Notes: generated by a model not told the origin, from the sequence alone. Positions 1 to 12,930 are shown, numbered from the stretch's first letter. The stretch: DNA of 64,000 bases from Rotaria sordida (GCA_905250125.1 CAJNOL010000292.1:1-64000), one strand, 5' to 3'. Numbers and translations: made by a program.

Positions 1-2652
1 AGTCTGAACTATTTAGTTTACTGATATTAAAGATATTTTAGAAATATGTTCAGATCTTTTGAAAGTGTCAAATTTTTTTGAACACTTGAAATACAATAAC
101 AAACAATTTTCTATTTAGATTTAATGCCTTTCTATCTCATATGTCTTCGAACTTTCAATATCGATAATCCAGCTAACAACATCATATCACTTGTGCCGTC
201 TCTATGTCTTATCTTTTCGATACCTTTTTTTTTACAGGTGTTTCTATTTTTCTGTGTTTGCCACACCCTCAAACACTCCCTTAACAATTTGTAGTGTAGT
301 ATGTCAAATATTTCTTACTATCAAAGTTTATAAGGTGACTTCATTGATGTACATTAAGTATTTTAATTAATGAATCAAATTCTTTTTCGATTAGCACATC
401 AAATTTAATTTGTCTGTTAAACGTGCATTATATCAGATTTTATTTTTTGACCAACCACATATCTTAATTTAGTATGAAATTTTCTATCGACAAAACCTAA
501 GAGTCGTAAATCAGATTTTGATTAGAAGAACAGAAATGCATCTAACGATATCTTCATTATAAGATAAAACAGAACTGTTTTTAAGTTATATCGTTTTCTT
601 TTTTCAAATTGACTGAAAATTTCGATGAATTTATCTTAAATTTTGATTTATTTATCAAAAGATTGTTTTAAAATAAAATCTTATTCTTCACATTCAAACA
701 TTCGTCATAACAAGAAAACAATAAAATAATAACAAAGTAAAGTCATCTGAATCAAGAAAGAATTGTTTTCAAATTCTATATACCTTGCATATTGCAAAAC
801 AAATCTCAACAAATTTTATACATATTACAAAAAACAGATGTAGGAAATAATCAAAACTCATCTTCATTCAATTTATATGAATTTTTCTTATCTCATCATT
901 CATTTCTTTAAGAAAAATAGAATAAGAAAAATCGAGTATAACACACTTTTGTCTAAGTATCTTATTATTTTTTCATTTACATGACAAAAAACAAAACGCA
1001 ATGATGACAGCTGCTCTTTCCTCACATATACGTTTACGCATCATTCTATTGTAAAGCACTAAAGAAAAAAAAAATAATCACTATTATTTACGATCGTATA
1101 TATTCGAATCAATTATTAAAAAAAAATCTGCTAATTTCAACTCATAAAATCTATCATTGACAATCTTTAAAATAAAATATAAGATATTCATCAAAGAGGA
1201 GATGATACACTTTAGTATTGACACTCTTGCATTACAATATTATTTTTGACATCATTTTGTTATCACAGTAAATAGTGAAATATATTATTGTGTTATCAGG
1301 CTCATGCTTGTTGTTATATTTGTAATTCAACATAATTAGAGGGTGTGTCATATAAATATGTTTACGATAAAAATTTTGAATATCTTCCTCTATGTTTAAT
1401 TCCAATGAGCTGATCTTTTATTTGATAGTAGAGGAGTATTCAAAGTTTTAATTAATCAACACAACATGAAGAAATATTACTTCAAACTTTAACTATCGAT
1501 TTGAACAAAGATTTTCGAGCTTTTACGTGCTTCAAAAAATATCATATAAAGTTTGTTTAAAAGGCTGTCTCGAAGATTAGAAATGAAACCGATCTAAATT
1601 TTTCACGATCGATACCAATGTCGGTCTGAATAGATCAGAACAGTTGATCTAAAATTCATACCAGTACTAGTTCCATCTCTGTCAGAGACCGAATTTATAC
1701 ACTTAAAATTTTTCTTAATCCATAAAAACTCACAAATCTTTACTAAATTCGATTGTGATGAATTATAGTAATATTTCTTAATGTTTTTCTTATCAATAAA
1801 AACTTTGAACATTTGTTTATCATTGATAAAAATTCACCTTATTACAATTAAATATATGAGAGTTATTCAAGCTTTTTATCATAAAGCTACTTATAGGACG
1901 CCTTGTATATTCATAAAAATTCATGCAGCAAGTTTATCATGACATATTAAAGATATTACAATACACTCATTATACATATGCAAATGAAACATATCACACA
2001 TATGAAAAGAATTTCATATAAAACAAATTTCCCTACAGATCCATAATTTTTATGGAATGAAAAACAATATAACTTTATTTGTTATTCACGTACAATGAAT
2101 TGAATTCATATTAAATCAACCTTGAATAAAAACAGTAGAGAATAATAAAGTTATTTATGAAATATTTATCAATACTATAAATCATATCAATTATATAGGA
2201 AACATTATTTTGACTTTTATTTGTTTTTCAAAATATTTGATTATTATATTTCAATAGTAGAATATTCTCTATATATTATATTCGTAATTTTCACTTTTAT
2301 TTTGTCTAGCAGAAATCTTTCGAATACTTAAGTTTTTAAATTAAAACTTGAAAATAAAAACATAATTCAACTCAAAACGAACACCATCAAAGTATTTAAA
2401 AGAATAAATCTTTTTGTACACGTACATTGTAATTAATATCTCAAAAAGTATTTCACAGAAGATTTCTTTCGACAAAGACAATCAGATAAGAATACAATGA
2501 TCGCTTGACTGATATTATCAATAGTATGAATATATAAATCATTGGAAACAAATTTGTCTGAGAATTAATTCAATAGATAATTAATTGAATCAATGACTTT
2601 TCTATTAAATTATTTATACATAAATATTTTATTTAACGTTTTGTTTTTTTCT
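1..2652. other. Intergenic, no gene recognised
   Basis: About 2.65 kb of very AT-rich sequence downstream of the receptor gene. Short open frames exist on both strands but none shows a conserved motif, and homopolymer and stop density look non-coding. No RNA gene or strong repeat was seen. Confidence 0.6.
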
Positions 2653-3913
2653 TCAAAACATATGTTGAGATGCTCTAGATTGATTAATATTATAGTTTGT
2701 TTTTCTTGTACAAGTTGAAAAAAATTCATGAAGTTCACGACGAAACATTGATGAACCATAAGAATAAACAAAAAAGTTAATCTAAAATAAAAAAAAAAAC
2801 AAAAAGAAAATTGTTCTTAATATTTATTTAATAAAAATTAATAAATAATAAACTTACTGCATGATGTGTAAATTGTTTGCATAATAGTATTCCTTGTACA
2901 ATATATTTTAATGGCTTACGATTTACTAAATGATTTCTTAAAAAAACATTATAAATCATTACCGGTGTTGTTAAAAAAGCAAATAATAATATTAGAGATA
3001 TAAGTACACAAGTTAATTGTCGATGTTTATTTCGACGATCATTGCTGCTTAATGAATTGCTGCGACCATCAATTGATAATGCTCTGTGTCTACGGTGTGA
3101 TGATTGTGAACGACGAATCATAAAATAAGCTGATATAAGCATAATAAACAATGGAATTAAATTATAAACAATAACATGCACTGTTTCCCATTTCGGAAAT
3201 ATATAATATTTATCATTTAAACGTGCATAACATTTAAAACAAGTACGTTTTCCATATGGAATACAATTAGATATTTTATAACCATTTAAAAAAAGTAAAT
3301 GTATATTAAGAAAAATAATAATTATTGTTACACTAAGAATAATATAAATCGAATGACTAACTCGACCTAATTGTCGACGCCAAAATAGAAAATGAATACT
3401 AAGACAACGATCAACACTAACTAATGTTAAATACCATGATGATAATTGTAAACTAACAAATGCAATAAATGATACTAAACGACAAGATATAATTGATGCA
3501 TCTTCAAGATCATTTTGATAGCGATTAATTAAATGTTTATAGAATAAATTTAAATTCCATGAATATAATGAACAAAGATCAGCAATTGCTACTGCTATAA
3601 AATAACGCATTGTTGTATGTCGTCGTAAATTAGCACGACTAAGAATAATGATAGTTAAAATATTTCCTAAAAACAAAAAAAGATAATATTGTTCAAATCA
3701 ATATCTTTCTTTTTTTGTTTAATTACCAATGGTTCCAACAATCAGAAGTAGAAGAGCATAAATTGCTGTACCATATAGAATTGGATGACGACGAAGAATA
3801 ATACTTTCTTCAGATGGTACAAACAAATCTGTTCTATTCCATGTTGATGATAATGATAGAATTGATTCAAGAGTCAATGAAAGATTATCGTATAATATAT
3901 CTGAATAGGGCAT
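2653..3913 (-). CDS. Rhodopsin-family G-protein-coupled receptor (orphan)
   Basis: Three exons on the minus strand: 3913-3727, 3666-2858 and 2781-2653, joined by GT-AG introns of 60 and 76 bases; the spliced frame encodes 374 residues. Seven hydrophobic segments are visible. The extracellular N-terminus has two possible N-glycosylation sites (Asn10, Asn26). Helix 1 ends with the conserved GN (Asn64), formed across intron 1. Helix 2 has the ADL aspartate (Asp92). The end of helix 3 carries DRC (residues 148-150) in place of DRY. Helix 7 reads NFFVYS instead of NPxxY and is followed by the usual FRxEL segment, both on exon 3. These points are seen in the sequence; the assignment to the peptide-receptor-like, lineage-expanded rotifer receptors is inference and the ligand is unknown. 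The start is the first ATG of the open frame. The gene appears intact. Confidence 0.88.
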
Positions 3914-6459
3914 TAGAGAAAGTATTGGAAGCGATTGATCAAAATTGTTTGTTTGATTAGTCTAAATATATGTATATATACAAAAAGTTGTTTCGTTTAT
4001 CTTAAAAATATATATTAATTATTTGAAAGAGAAAAATTTATATGAAATAACTTTACCATGATGTATGATTTTGTTGACTCGGTCTTGTTCAAATGAAAGT
4101 TATTGAAATGAACGTTGGATGAAGATTTTTATTGATGGATGTGTTACATCCGACGATGCATATTTTAGAGACGTGTCATTTCCCTTCGTCATGTGTCAAA
4201 TTGATCGTCTCGTTCGATTTACGGAAGACGACAACTGATTAAATTTGTTCTCTTTATTCTTTTTTCTTTTCTGTTCGTTTTATCATTTAATCACCAAGCT
4301 AAAAGTCAAAGGCAGAAAATTACATGTGTAACCAACCATCTCTATTGTTGCTTATTTTGCTTGAATTTATAATTAAAACAAAACAACATCACGTACGGTG
4401 TTCATTGACATTATTGTGTTATCTTCAATTGACATCAGGTTAAAGAAAGTTATTGACAATAACATGTATCGATCGTATGAATGATTATCTTTCACATACA
4501 TACAATACTAATCTAGCATTTCTTTCTTGGTTTCTTTACATTTTTTTTTTCTATGCAGAATAACTGATAATATGGTATACAGAAATTCATCCAAAATAAA
4601 GACCTTATGTGTTGTCAATCAACAGGAATATGATTGATATTTCTTTACTTTATCCATGTGTGATACACCTACTGTGAATGATAATGACATTGATCAAAAA
4701 CAACTTGTATAAGTATTCTTTGTAAATCTAAATATTTTGAATTTTTTTCATTTGGGTTTTTTTCTCTATTATATTATTTAAGAATAAAATATTTAATTAG
4801 TTTCATGACAATGTCAAACAAGTTTATTGATGCTTTTTTTTTACTGATATCATCAACAAGGTTATAATAAAAAATGATATGCTGTTTTATACATTCAATT
4901 TCTGTGCAACAATAAATAATAAGAAAAAAAAACATAAAAGTCATTGAGAAGATTATATTTCTTTTTAATTTTCTTTCAACTTTTCTTAATCTAACTTCCA
5001 CATATACTCGAAATATCCGATTGCCTGATTATATTGTGAATCAACATAAACAGCAGGATCTTAAGTTTTACAAATACAAAACTAAAATGTTATGACTTGA
5101 TCTTATTCGTTCAAAATGAAATCGAAACAAATAGAAAAGAGTAGAGTTTTATTAATTTTCTCTTTATGTTTGCTTTTGAGAATGCTTGAAAGTTTTTGAA
5201 TTATTACTCGTTGAGAAATAGATTATTTGCTTGAATAACCAACGTTTCTTTGACTTGAAGATTATTGGTGATATCTAATAGAGCATTTAACATGTCTTCA
5301 CATATGTTTTTCCCAAGATCATTAATAAAATGACTTTGTTTTTAATGTGACAAATAATGAAAAGCTCTCTATCTGTATTAGCTTCAATGTAAAATAATTT
5401 ATGATATACGTCATGTGTTTTTTTCTCTCTCTGCTGTCGTAGTTGTGGTAAGTTTGACAGAATAAATACAAGAATTTAATAGTTTTTTATTTGTTATTCT
5501 ATGAATTGCAGGCAAGTGAAATCAATGTGCTTATTAGAACTTCTTCGGAGATTGACATGATCAGAAGAACGTTATTTGCTTTTTTTATTGGATGAAAATA
5601 TAAGACTCAGAGAGATAATTGTTTACAAGTATCATGATTTGGACTGAATCATTCCGCTGGCATAAGCTGTTCTTTTTATTTTTTTAGAGCTAGAAGAAGA
5701 ATAATGAGATACGATAAAATCTAAATAACGTGTTGCTGTCGGCGTATCAAATGGTAACTTGTTTTTCGGTAATGACTAATAAATACAAATCGCAAGTATT
5801 GTTGTATACAGACGTAAATCAAAAAGTGTAACTTCCAGACATAAAATAAAGTCAATATGATTCCATTGAATTTTGACAGGTGCGTTAAAATGCTGGAGAA
5901 AACTGTTCTCATGATCAGAAATACTGTTTTACAAACTCTTGATGACATGACTTGTATTCTTGTGTCATATTCAACTTGATAACTATGGGGTGTATCCATT
6001 TTAAAGAGGTGATACTGAAAATAATAATAGAAAAAAAGAACACAAAATCCATATTTAATCGTAAGATTAATTAATTCATTGTTATATAATACAATGATTA
6101 TTCATATTACATTACATTAGCATTTATATTTGAAATTCAATCGATTTGTTATGCAGTAAAACAAAGATAACGATATGCACGGTTCATGAATTCATTAGAC
6201 TAAACTTCCAAGATAAAAAAAGAAGGAAACTACTACCAAACAAGTAACAATGCCTAGTTATTATGTAATTTATTTGTTTCTATGAAATACAAAACAAAGA
6301 CTAACAGAAAATAAGAAAACGAAAAGACAACTGCTCCGTATTTTTCATTTTTCGTCTGATGCACATTGTTTTCGAAGTGAAAATTAAAAAAAAAATTTTT
6401 GTTTTTCAGTTTTCTTATTTACACAATACTGAATACATAAAGCAGGAAGAAGTAAATGT
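3914..6459. other. Intergenic, receptor upstream region
   Basis: AT-rich sequence upstream of the receptor gene. Short minus-strand open frames near 4774-5001 and 5721-5999 lack recognisable motifs and introns. No convincing feature was found. Confidence 0.5.
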
Positions 6460-7171
6460 ATGTCTCATGAAAAAAAAGAAGCAACCTTTGGTAACATAAA
6501 AAATACAGTATCTTGGAAAAAGTTTTCCATTATGATGATTAAATATCATCAATACACAAGAGATTCTCTTATGGAGATGGTAATAGAAAATAGATATGCA
6601 GTGAATATTGAGTGTTATGGTATTCTACAGAGAATTTCCCTTCAAAACAAATTTATAACAATAGAAAAACTCAAAGGGATTGTATGTAAAAGACTTAATA
6701 TTGATTATCCATTCAATTTAACTCTATGAAAGTGCTGAACTATATAAAGAAGATACTCTATATGACCTAGATATTAATCTAAATTATCCAATACGTGTTC
6801 GACGATGTTCAATGGATTCATATACAACAGATTTGATAATTGATATATTTCTTACTTATGAACGAACTCATTAAGACATCGTTATGTAATTGAAACAAAA
6901 ACTTAAAGAGAAAAATTATTTTTCTTGCCTAGATGTAGTAGAGATACCGAGTAATAATGATAATTTTTGTTCAGAAATTGAAGCAGGTATACAAAAATCG
7001 ACAGTTCTTGTGTGCTGTATCACTAACAGATGTGTATAATCAAATATATATCGACAAGAACTCAATTTTACTAAATAACATAATAAACCAATTATATTAT
7101 TATTGATTGAAGAATTGAATTAACCATCTGCATAAATCGTAACTTTAGTCTCAGATCTTTTTTTGTATTAG
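6460..7171 (+). pseudogene. Decayed TIR-domain protein gene
   Basis: The first 89 codons (6460-6726) are open. A frame change near 6725 then continues a plausible protein (YESAELYKEDTLYDLD...) into a region with the pattern of a TIR domain: FLTYERTH at the first strand, DIVMxLKQKL in the first helix, a strand CLDVVEIP, then EIEAGIQKSTVLVCCIT, and KPIILLLIEELN. Within this second frame there are five or more in-frame TAA codons at places where Lys or Gln would fit, and no TGA. TIR domains act in innate-immunity signalling or NAD cleavage; which of these the parent did is not readable here. No introns were needed to follow the frame. I judge it a dead copy; the TIR assignment is from pattern recognition only. 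Confidence 0.5.
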
Positions 7172-9120
7172 ATTTTATAATACGGCATCATCTAGTAGTT
7201 CAACATCATGACCTTCTGAAAGTTCTGATGAACTTCTGAATAAATAACATAATTATAAATCTAATGGTATACATTGAGCAAAAATTGTTCAAAAATATCC
7301 ATTGATCCAAACTTTATCTTAATTTTTCAAAATTTGATCAATCATGTGATTCAAATCTTAAACATTGATGTATTACTAATTGATAAAAATGATGAGAACA
7401 ATCTGATGATAGTTTATGAATGTATTCATCCATAATACCAAGCGCAATATACGTATAAGTAGTTTTATTGTCAATTACTTCAGATGCTGACCAATGAACA
7501 GATAATGAGTCTTTTGAGATGTCGTTCTGAATCATAATTATTAATAATAGTCAATAATTCAAAATGAGTAGTTTTAAACAATATATTTATTAGGATTCAC
7601 TAAAAAATTTCAACAGGCTAAATCATAATGAACATAGTTAAACTGTTCTAAATCGAGGATGTGAAGGTGATAGATCTGATCTATGACTAAGAGTTCTGAT
7701 TCAAGTTATTAAAACTTTTACTTTTATAGTAGAACAATGCTTTTGTTTATTACCTTGTCCATGCTGCTGTACTTTCTAATCTACTATACAGCATATTAAC
7801 AATAACCTCTCCCTTTCTCGAGCTAAAATTTTTGGTCTTTTGTGATCATCATATAGTTTCAAGTAATATCTATCTACTGAGTACATTTTGGGACCGAAAA
7901 AATTGCCTTTAAACATTAAAAAATTCGGGAAGAAATCAAATTTACATAACGAAAAATAACGAATATTGTACATTGTTTCACCTTTTTTTTCTCAAAAGAA
8001 TTTTTTCATGAAACAAAGTGCAGAAACGTCCCGTTAGCTAATCTAATCGAGTTGAAATTTTTTTCACAAATATACTAGACACTGTTTGTGATAGGTATTT
8101 TGTTTTTGTTTCAAAAAATATTGTTCTTCTGATTTTTGATAACTCTTACAAAAAAGCTCTATTCAAGAAAAACATGCGTTTTTTAGGATACCTTCGATAT
8201 TTTCGTATTTTTAGTCAAAGAACAAAAAATAAAAAAGAAACGAAAAAAAACATACCCACCCCAAACAATGTCTAGTACCTGTAAGAGAAAAAAGTTTTTA
8301 GCTTGATCGAGCGTAGCATCTTAGAGGAACAGGGACGAAAATTCAGGACCAGTTTTCATCAATGTGATCCTAGTATCTCATAGAAGACAGCATCCGGAAT
8401 GATAACTTTTGATCTACTCATCAAAATCTACCTGTTCTGAAAATTTCAAATTTTTCTGATGAGCCGTTCTCCACAAACTCCGCGAAGAGAGAGTTCCCTT
8501 AATACACGATACTTGAAATACATAAAAGAATGCACCAGAAAAAATAATATGAAAATCAATAGAACAGACTAAAATGACATATGACAACACGACGATATGA
8601 ATGTCTTACCTATTTAGAGTTAATAATAACCAGTCAAGAACGAAATGAAAATTATATGAAGATATCATAAAAGATCATTTTACTGTTGTCAATGATGAAT
8701 GTGCTTCCGTTTTCTATACATTACAGAAACACTTTCTACATCATTAATCAATAAATTTTCTGTATTTTATGACACAAGACTCACTTCCATTGTTTAGATA
8801 TCATGTATCCACCTGAATATTGTCTATAAAATGTGATCCGAATTCTAAATAAGAATCATTTTGTATAATATGACTTAAAAGCAAGAAAGAAGTAAATTTT
8901 TGTGATCGAACACCTACCTTCATATGTCATCTAATAGAATTTTGCTTATAAAATTATGAATATATGTTACAAAATAAAATAGATATCTTTATTTGATTAT
9001 TATTCACCTGAGGGTCTAAATTTTGTTTTTTACATTTACGCTTGTTCTTCAATAGGTTGGAATGATTTGTTGAGATGTACGTCAGAATTGGAATTCTCCT
9101 TGGAGAATTCACACGATACG
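7172..9120. other. Intergenic, no gene recognised
   Basis: Short minus-strand open frames (7338-7535, 7776-7973, 8954-9136) have no recognisable motif. The stretch 8030-8510 has higher complexity and GC than its surroundings and may be old mobile DNA, but I cannot assign it. A short 9-bp-stem inverted repeat (GAATTCTCC..GGAGAATTC) lies at 9091-9110. Confidence 0.4.
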
Positions 9121-9131
9121 GTGATAAATTC

Positions 9132-10343
9132 GCCACGGGCCAGAAGGTTTTCTTTTTACAACGTATACATAATGAAAAATGACATCATTCTGTACATCCT
9201 AACGTAGTCAATTTGATTTTTATCAGCAATAAAAAGACGATATGACTAATTGATTTGTATATCGGAAGCACATGGATACATGAGGACTATATTAATCGAC
9301 CACATAGACACATGGTAACTTCTCTTTCTCCATTGACAAACACTGTATAAGTCGGAATGTCTTAAAATCAATATTGCTGTAAGTATACCTTCATTGTGTA
9401 GCCACTTTTTCTTTGAAAACAAAATGTAGTACATTCGTGAAATTTCATGTAAAGAACGTACACCTATATTTTTCAAACAAAATCTATTTATTCAAAGAGT
9501 TTTGGAAATGTGTCCCAACATGGAATTCTTCATATTTATCTGATAAAATAATCTCTTTTCGAATAGTTTAAGATACGGGTTTGAGCATTCCTATCAAAAG
9601 TAATGCATAAAATAAAATTTCGATATTAACATTGAGTTCAGCATCAAATACCGAGTAGAATGATATAGGCTTTCGTAATAAATACTTTTCAATAAAAGGA
9701 CATCATGAGAGAACTGCAAATAAAAATTTTGAAAAAAAAGAACTGAAGAAGAATATAGAGATCTTTTATCAAAAAATATTTTTCGCTAAAGCCTATACTA
9801 TTCTACCCAGTATTTGATGCTGAACTCGATTCTAATATCGAAATTTTATTTTAAGTATTACTTTTGATACGAATGATCGAAGTCGGGTCTTGAACTATTC
9901 AAAAAGAAAGTATTTTATCAGATAAATATGAAGAATTCCACTTTTTGACAAATTTTCAAAACTCTTTGAATAAATAGATTTTGTTGAAGAAATATTGATG
10001 TACGTTTCCCACATGAAATTTCACGAATACACTATATTTTGTTTACAGAGAAAAAGTGACTACACAATGAAGGTATATGTAGAGCAATATCACTTTTAAC
10101 ACATTCCGACCAATATAGTGTTTCTCAATGGAGAAAGCGAAGTTACCATGTGTCAATTTGCATTTTGTTGAGCAAAGAAAGGCGTGTCTGATCAGAGTGT
10201 AGAATATGAATGTACCTCCGTTACACAAACCAATGAGTTGTATCATCTTCTTATCGTTGATATAAATCAAATTGACTACACTAGGATGTAGAGAATAATA
10301 TTATTTTTCATGATGTATATGTTGTAAAAAAACTTTGCGGACA
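9132..10343. mobile_element. Palindromic (foldback-like) element, ~550 bp arms
   Basis: The left arm (about 9147-9705) reappears as its diverged reverse complement at about 9768-10336. For instance the 'catcaaataccgagtagaat' stretch near 9641 pairs with 'attctacccagtatttgatg' near 9802. The central spacer is about 60 bases. An exact 11-base direct repeat, gtgataaattc, flanks the structure at 9121-9131 and 10344-10354 and may be a target-site duplication. Arms differ by substitutions and small indels, so the event is not recent. No transposase is visible inside; short open frames in the arms are not convincing. A foldback transposon or a large inverted duplication are the alternatives. Confidence 0.7.
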
Positions 10344-10700
10344 GTGATAAATTCACATATTGTTGTGTGAAGCCCTTCCTTTTCTCTTCTACTTTTGTTC
10401 ATGGACAAAAATATCGAAGTCATTGTTTCCTCATTCGATTGTTTTTATTTTCTTTTCCTGACATGTTTATTCTTTTCTGTTCTGTGGCTATACCAAAATG
10501 TACCTACAAGTTTGTATCAAAATATGTATTAGTATTTTTTTTAATGAAACTATGTGTGGGTGTGTGAGTATATATCTACTTCCAGTCTATTTTTTTAAAA
10601 TTCACAGCTGAGAACACATATATCTGCATTTTATTGCCCTCTGTTACAGGAACAATAATTGATTTTATTTGATTTTAGAGTCTAATATTCACTTTTCTAA

Positions 10701-12257
10701 ATGGCAGATGACAAGTGCAAAAACATAAATGAGTTAGAGAACTCGAAATGTCCAATAGTCATAAATTCTTTGTATGGGAATAAATATCGACATGCTATAT
10801 CTAATGAACCTGCTATTCGTATTAAACGGAAACGGTTTATATCTGATACTACACTAGAATTTTTCCCTATTGATAATAACATCCTTGAAAAAATTGAAAC
10901 TCAATCTAATCAACAATCATTCTCTGACGACGTATCTATTTCACAAAATGGTGAAATAAGAATAACTGTTGAAAATGAATTGATGATATTGTCTACTAGA
11001 AAAATGCATCCAATCAAAGCATGGTATCATAGTACAATTCCTGACTGTATAACCTGTCATCAAGTATGGCTTATAATTCATGTTTTAGTAACAATTGCTT
11101 TGTGTATACTCTATTTTACACATATAATTCAAGTTTCAGGTGGTACTATAGCTATTTGTGAATTACTTTTTGGAGTACTTGTACGAAATGAAATCTTTAT
11201 AGCTTTACTCCATCGATTTGTAGCATTAATTCCATGTTTTAAATATGAATTTAATCGAATGTTACATTGTATTGGTGGTCTTCATGTTTCATCAGCCATT
11301 GCTTGTCTTTTCTGGCTTTTAATTTCTCTTAGTTGTGAACATCATGGCTTAGGTGTGAGAATAACTGGTGGAATTATTCTATTTCTTATTTTATTGATTT
11401 CATTAACGGCAATACCAATAGTTCGTCGTCGTTTTCATAATACTTTTGAACATATTCATCGTTATATTGGTTGGACATCTTTGATCATACTTATTATTCA
11501 TGTAATCTTTATTCAGTTAGAGAAATTTGATTCTTTTAATACAAAAACTTTATTCAATATACCTGTATTAATTTTATTGGCTATTATTATTATTATCTTT
11601 TTACCGTGGATATGTGTTCGTAAAGTATTCGTACAATATAATCAACCATCAAAAGATTTAACTATTTTGACATTTCCTCATGTACTTTATCCATATGGTT
11701 CATTCACACGTATTTCATTTGATGGACATGAATGGCATGCATTTGCTATTGCTCTTACGGATCCATGTACAGATCAACATTCAGTATTAATTGCAGCTGC
11801 TGGAGATTGGACTAAAACTCTAGCTGATGATTATCGAAATAATAAATTACCACAACATGTATGGATTCGACGAATAAAAGGTCTTGGTTTTATGCATAGT
11901 ATTCATGCTTATCGAAAAGTATTAATTGTATGTACGGGTGCTGGTATTGCACCCGCATTACCATATATCAAAGATCCATTACCTACAACTCATACACATA
12001 TTTTATGGATTGCTAAAAAACATGAAGAGAATTATGGAGAATATGTTTGGAAATTAGTCCAAAAAATGCATCTACATTGTACTTTATATGATACATCAGT
12101 TAGTGGACGACCTGGTCCTCAATTAGTAGAAGAACATTTTTGGAAAACAAATTCACAAGCTGTATTTGTTGTATCAAATGAAAAATTTACTATTGAAGTG
12201 ATTAATGCACTGTGGCGCAAAGATATTCCTTGTTTTGGAGCTTTGTTTGATTCCTAA
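10701..12257 (+). CDS. TmpA-like integral membrane flavoprotein (ferric-reductase-like)
   Basis: One uninterrupted 518-residue frame. Residues 1-110 are hydrophilic. Six hydrophobic helices follow (about 121-142, 147-171, 188-210, 219-241, 253-272, 285-306). Histidines in or next to helices (His189, His195, His253, His267) resemble the haem-ligand arrangement of ferric reductases. The C-terminal half looks like a ferredoxin-reductase fold: an FAD-type strand near 330-350 and a nucleotide-binding loop CTGAGIAP at 411-418. The arrangement matches fungal TmpA and the C-terminal part of some bacterial/fungal NRPS-like proteins. In Aspergillus TmpA affects conidiation signalling; the chemistry here is unknown. 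The absence of introns, while neighbours are intron-dense, fits horizontal acquisition, though codon use looks adapted. A pyrimidine-rich acceptor-like site (gattttag) lies 20 bases before the ATG and could be a cis or spliced-leader site. Confidence 0.75.
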   Translation: MADDKCKNINELENSKCPIVINSLYGNKYRHAISNEPAIRIKRKRFISDTTLEFFPIDNNILEKIETQSNQQSFSDDVSISQNGEIRITVENELMILSTRKMHPIKAWYHSTIPDCITCHQVWLIIHVLVTIALCILYFTHIIQVSGGTIAICELLFGVLVRNEIFIALLHRFVALIPCFKYEFNRMLHCIGGLHVSSAIACLFWLLISLSCEHHGLGVRITGGIILFLILLISLTAIPIVRRRFHNTFEHIHRYIGWTSLIILIIHVIFIQLEKFDSFNTKTLFNIPVLILLAIIIIIFLPWICVRKVFVQYNQPSKDLTILTFPHVLYPYGSFTRISFDGHEWHAFAIALTDPCTDQHSVLIAAAGDWTKTLADDYRNNKLPQHVWIRRIKGLGFMHSIHAYRKVLIVCTGAGIAPALPYIKDPLPTTHTHILWIAKKHEENYGEYVWKLVQKMHLHCTLYDTSVSGRPGPQLVEEHFWKTNSQAVFVVSNEKFTIEVINALWRKDIPCFGALFDS

Positions 12258-12479
12258 TCATGTCTATGTTTATTAAGTAAATAATAAAATTTCTTCTATG
12301 AAGAATATATGTACAAAAAAAAACATTGCATTTAAATTATCGATTCAGAATATAAAATAAATATGGAATTCGGAATTTCAAATATTTTCAAATTTTAATG
12401 AAAACAGTAAAATTCATACATGATTGTTCACATCTATAGCTTTTTTTTCAATTTAAAGCATATCAACATAAACAGAAAA

Positions 12480-12930
12480 CTAAGTAGAAATCGTTCGAGC
12501 TATGCGTATTTCATTCCTAATTCGTGCTTGTTGTTCGATAGATAACTGTAATTTCAATTGTTTTTGTATATAATGGATGATATTCAAAATAATAAACTTG
12601 AAAGAAAAGAAAAGTAAAATTTCCTTCGAATTTTTTGAACATTTTGTAAATCTGATTGTTTTTTTGTTAAATTTAATTTGTTTAAGTTGACTTTGTTATT
12701 TTTCTATTCGTTTAATAAACTTATATTTATTGTTAACTTGTTGATCCCTACTTTAATTTTCCTATGAATGAATCATTAGCTTGAAAACGTTTATGTAAAA
12801 TATGATTCATATGTTCAACACTTTATCTTAATAATCGATTATGACGAATAAATGATTCTACACTTTCTCTTACTAAAATATCATATGTATTAGAAGTTAA
12901 TTTGTCTAGAGCATGATTCAGTGAATCTGT
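12480..12930 (-). pseudogene. Broken helical/coiled-coil gene remnant
   Basis: Read on the minus strand, 12930-12748 encodes a helical, coding-like stretch (TDSLNHALDKLTSNTYDILV..., ...HILHKRFQANDSFIGKLK) broken by one in-frame TAA and ending in TAG. Position 12596-12480, after an acceptor-like ttctttcaag, continues with a Gln/Ile/Arg-rich helix ending RIARTIST and a TAG stop. The only donor candidate between the two parts gives a frame with an early stop. I therefore call it broken. The helical pattern with QANDS has weak resemblance, from memory, to the BLOC-1 subunit 5 (muted) family; I would not name it. It follows the TmpA-like gene tail to tail. Confidence 0.4.

Noticed and set aside
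7338..7973. Two minus-strand open frames of about 65 codons
   Set aside because: No motif, no consistent splice sites joining them, and unusual residue composition.
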